Shown one piece after another: positions 5,870 to 6,046 of a DNA stretch of 6,046 nucleotides. Origin of the DNA: Ga0077560 sp046330435 (GTDB taxonomy: Bacteria; Actinomycetota; Thermoleophilia; Miltoncostaeales; Miltoncostaeaceae); the NCBI GenBank assembly GCA_046330435.1, contig JAXLST010000001.1, positions 1 to 6,046 of the forward strand, written 5' to 3'. The notes under the pieces were generated by a model. The model had not been told where the DNA came from and ran no database searches. It was given only the letters and a program-made list of their open reading frames with translations. The stretch's first letter is position 1. Each line of letters starts with the position of its first letter. The translations under genes and the position numbers were made by a program.

Positions 5870-5971
5870 TCAGCCCGATCGACCCAGGCGACGGCCGCGG
5901 CCTCGCGGCCCCGCCTCCACGGGTGCGATGGCCATGAGCGCGGCCGCCCCAAGGATCTTCCAGTGACGCAT
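5870..5971 (-). CDS. Possible 33-aa ORF with signal-peptide-like N-terminus
   Basis: It opens MRHWKILGAAALMAIAPVEA: two basic residues, a hydrophobic core, then a VEA-G junction that would suit signal peptidase. The tail after residue 20 is only Gly/Arg-rich (GPRGRGRRLGRSG) and stops at TGA 5872-5870, 15 nt before palindrome site 3. GAGGGGG lies 5 nt upstream of the ATG, an acceptable Shine-Dalgarno. It could be a small secreted peptide, the decayed 5' end of a longer exported protein, or chance. I recognise no family. Confidence 0.35.
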   Translation of the reverse strand: MRHWKILGAAALMAIAPVEAGPRGRGRRLGRSG

Positions 5972-6046
5972 CCCAACCCCCTCAGGCAGATCCCCCCGGC
6001 CGCATCATGCGCGCTCCCGCGGGCCGGCGAATGCCCGTAGACTCGG
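5972..6046. other. Upstream edge, no feature recognised
   Basis: Beyond the Shine-Dalgarno-like G run of the short ORF, I see no start of a further gene, no palindrome of the ATCACCA type and no clear promoter boxes. The stretch is too short to exclude a promoter that continues past the window. Confidence 0.4.

Noticed and set aside
5752..5976. 74-codon minus-strand frame ending in ATGA overlap with the nitroreductase-family start
   Set aside because: It runs through operator site 3, has Arg/Gly-rich composition and no recognisable fold; the ATGA overlap alone is weak evidence.
1..6046. CRISPR array, insertion sequence, tRNA or rRNA
   Set aside because: No direct-repeat/spacer pattern, transposase-like protein, terminal inverted repeats or cloverleaf-like sequence found on either strand.

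Overview
The window is very GC-rich (visibly above 70 %). Every supported gene lies on the minus strand, so transcription runs from high to low coordinates. The gene set is a large ATPase-type LuxR/MalT regulator, YrdB-like, DUF4386/DUF4260 and DUF2938 membrane proteins, and an F420-type nitroreductase-fold protein. With the GC content this suggests Chloroflexota (Limnocylindria-like lineages) or, less likely, Actinomycetota. This is inference from gene families, not a database result. The long plus-strand open frames are antisense shadows produced by the high GC.

Layout in transcription order: (a) 5972-6046, upstream edge with no gene seen. (b) 5870-5971, a possible 33-aa signal-peptide-like ORF. 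(c) 5264-5755, a Ddn/nitroreductase-family protein, followed by a strong hairpin at 5193-5223. (d) 3822-5033, a membrane protein that joins DUF4386 to a DUF4260-like domain. (e) 3610-3642, a 10-codon leader ORF whose stop overlaps the start of (f) 3248-3613, a YrdB-family membrane protein. (g) 443-3210, a MalT/LAL-type LuxR regulator broken by two single-base shifts about 40 nt apart; repairing both gives a 921-aa protein. (h) 89-334, a small soluble protein, overlapping by ATGA with (i) 1-92, the N-terminus of a DUF2938-like membrane protein that leaves the window.

The main result is an 18-bp palindrome, ATCACCA-N4-TGGTGAT, found three times (416-433, 5122-5139, 5837-5854). It occurs only in intergenic DNA and has 81, 88 and 81 nt between its proximal edge and the start codon of genes (h), (d) and (c). 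All copies share the same flanking bases in the same orientation. Two lie inside a longer 49-bp duplicated block that matches at 42 positions. The simplest reading is a local regulon: the LuxR protein encoded in the middle binds these palindromes and activates the three flanking units. Its own yrdB-luxR unit has no such site and carries a different palindrome, CAACCGGTTG. That the LuxR protein binds these sites is inference; the palindromes and their spacing are read directly.

Functionally, the locus pairs one multi-domain sensor-regulator with several small membrane proteins of unknown function and one probable flavin/F420 redox protein. No substrate can be named from the sequence.
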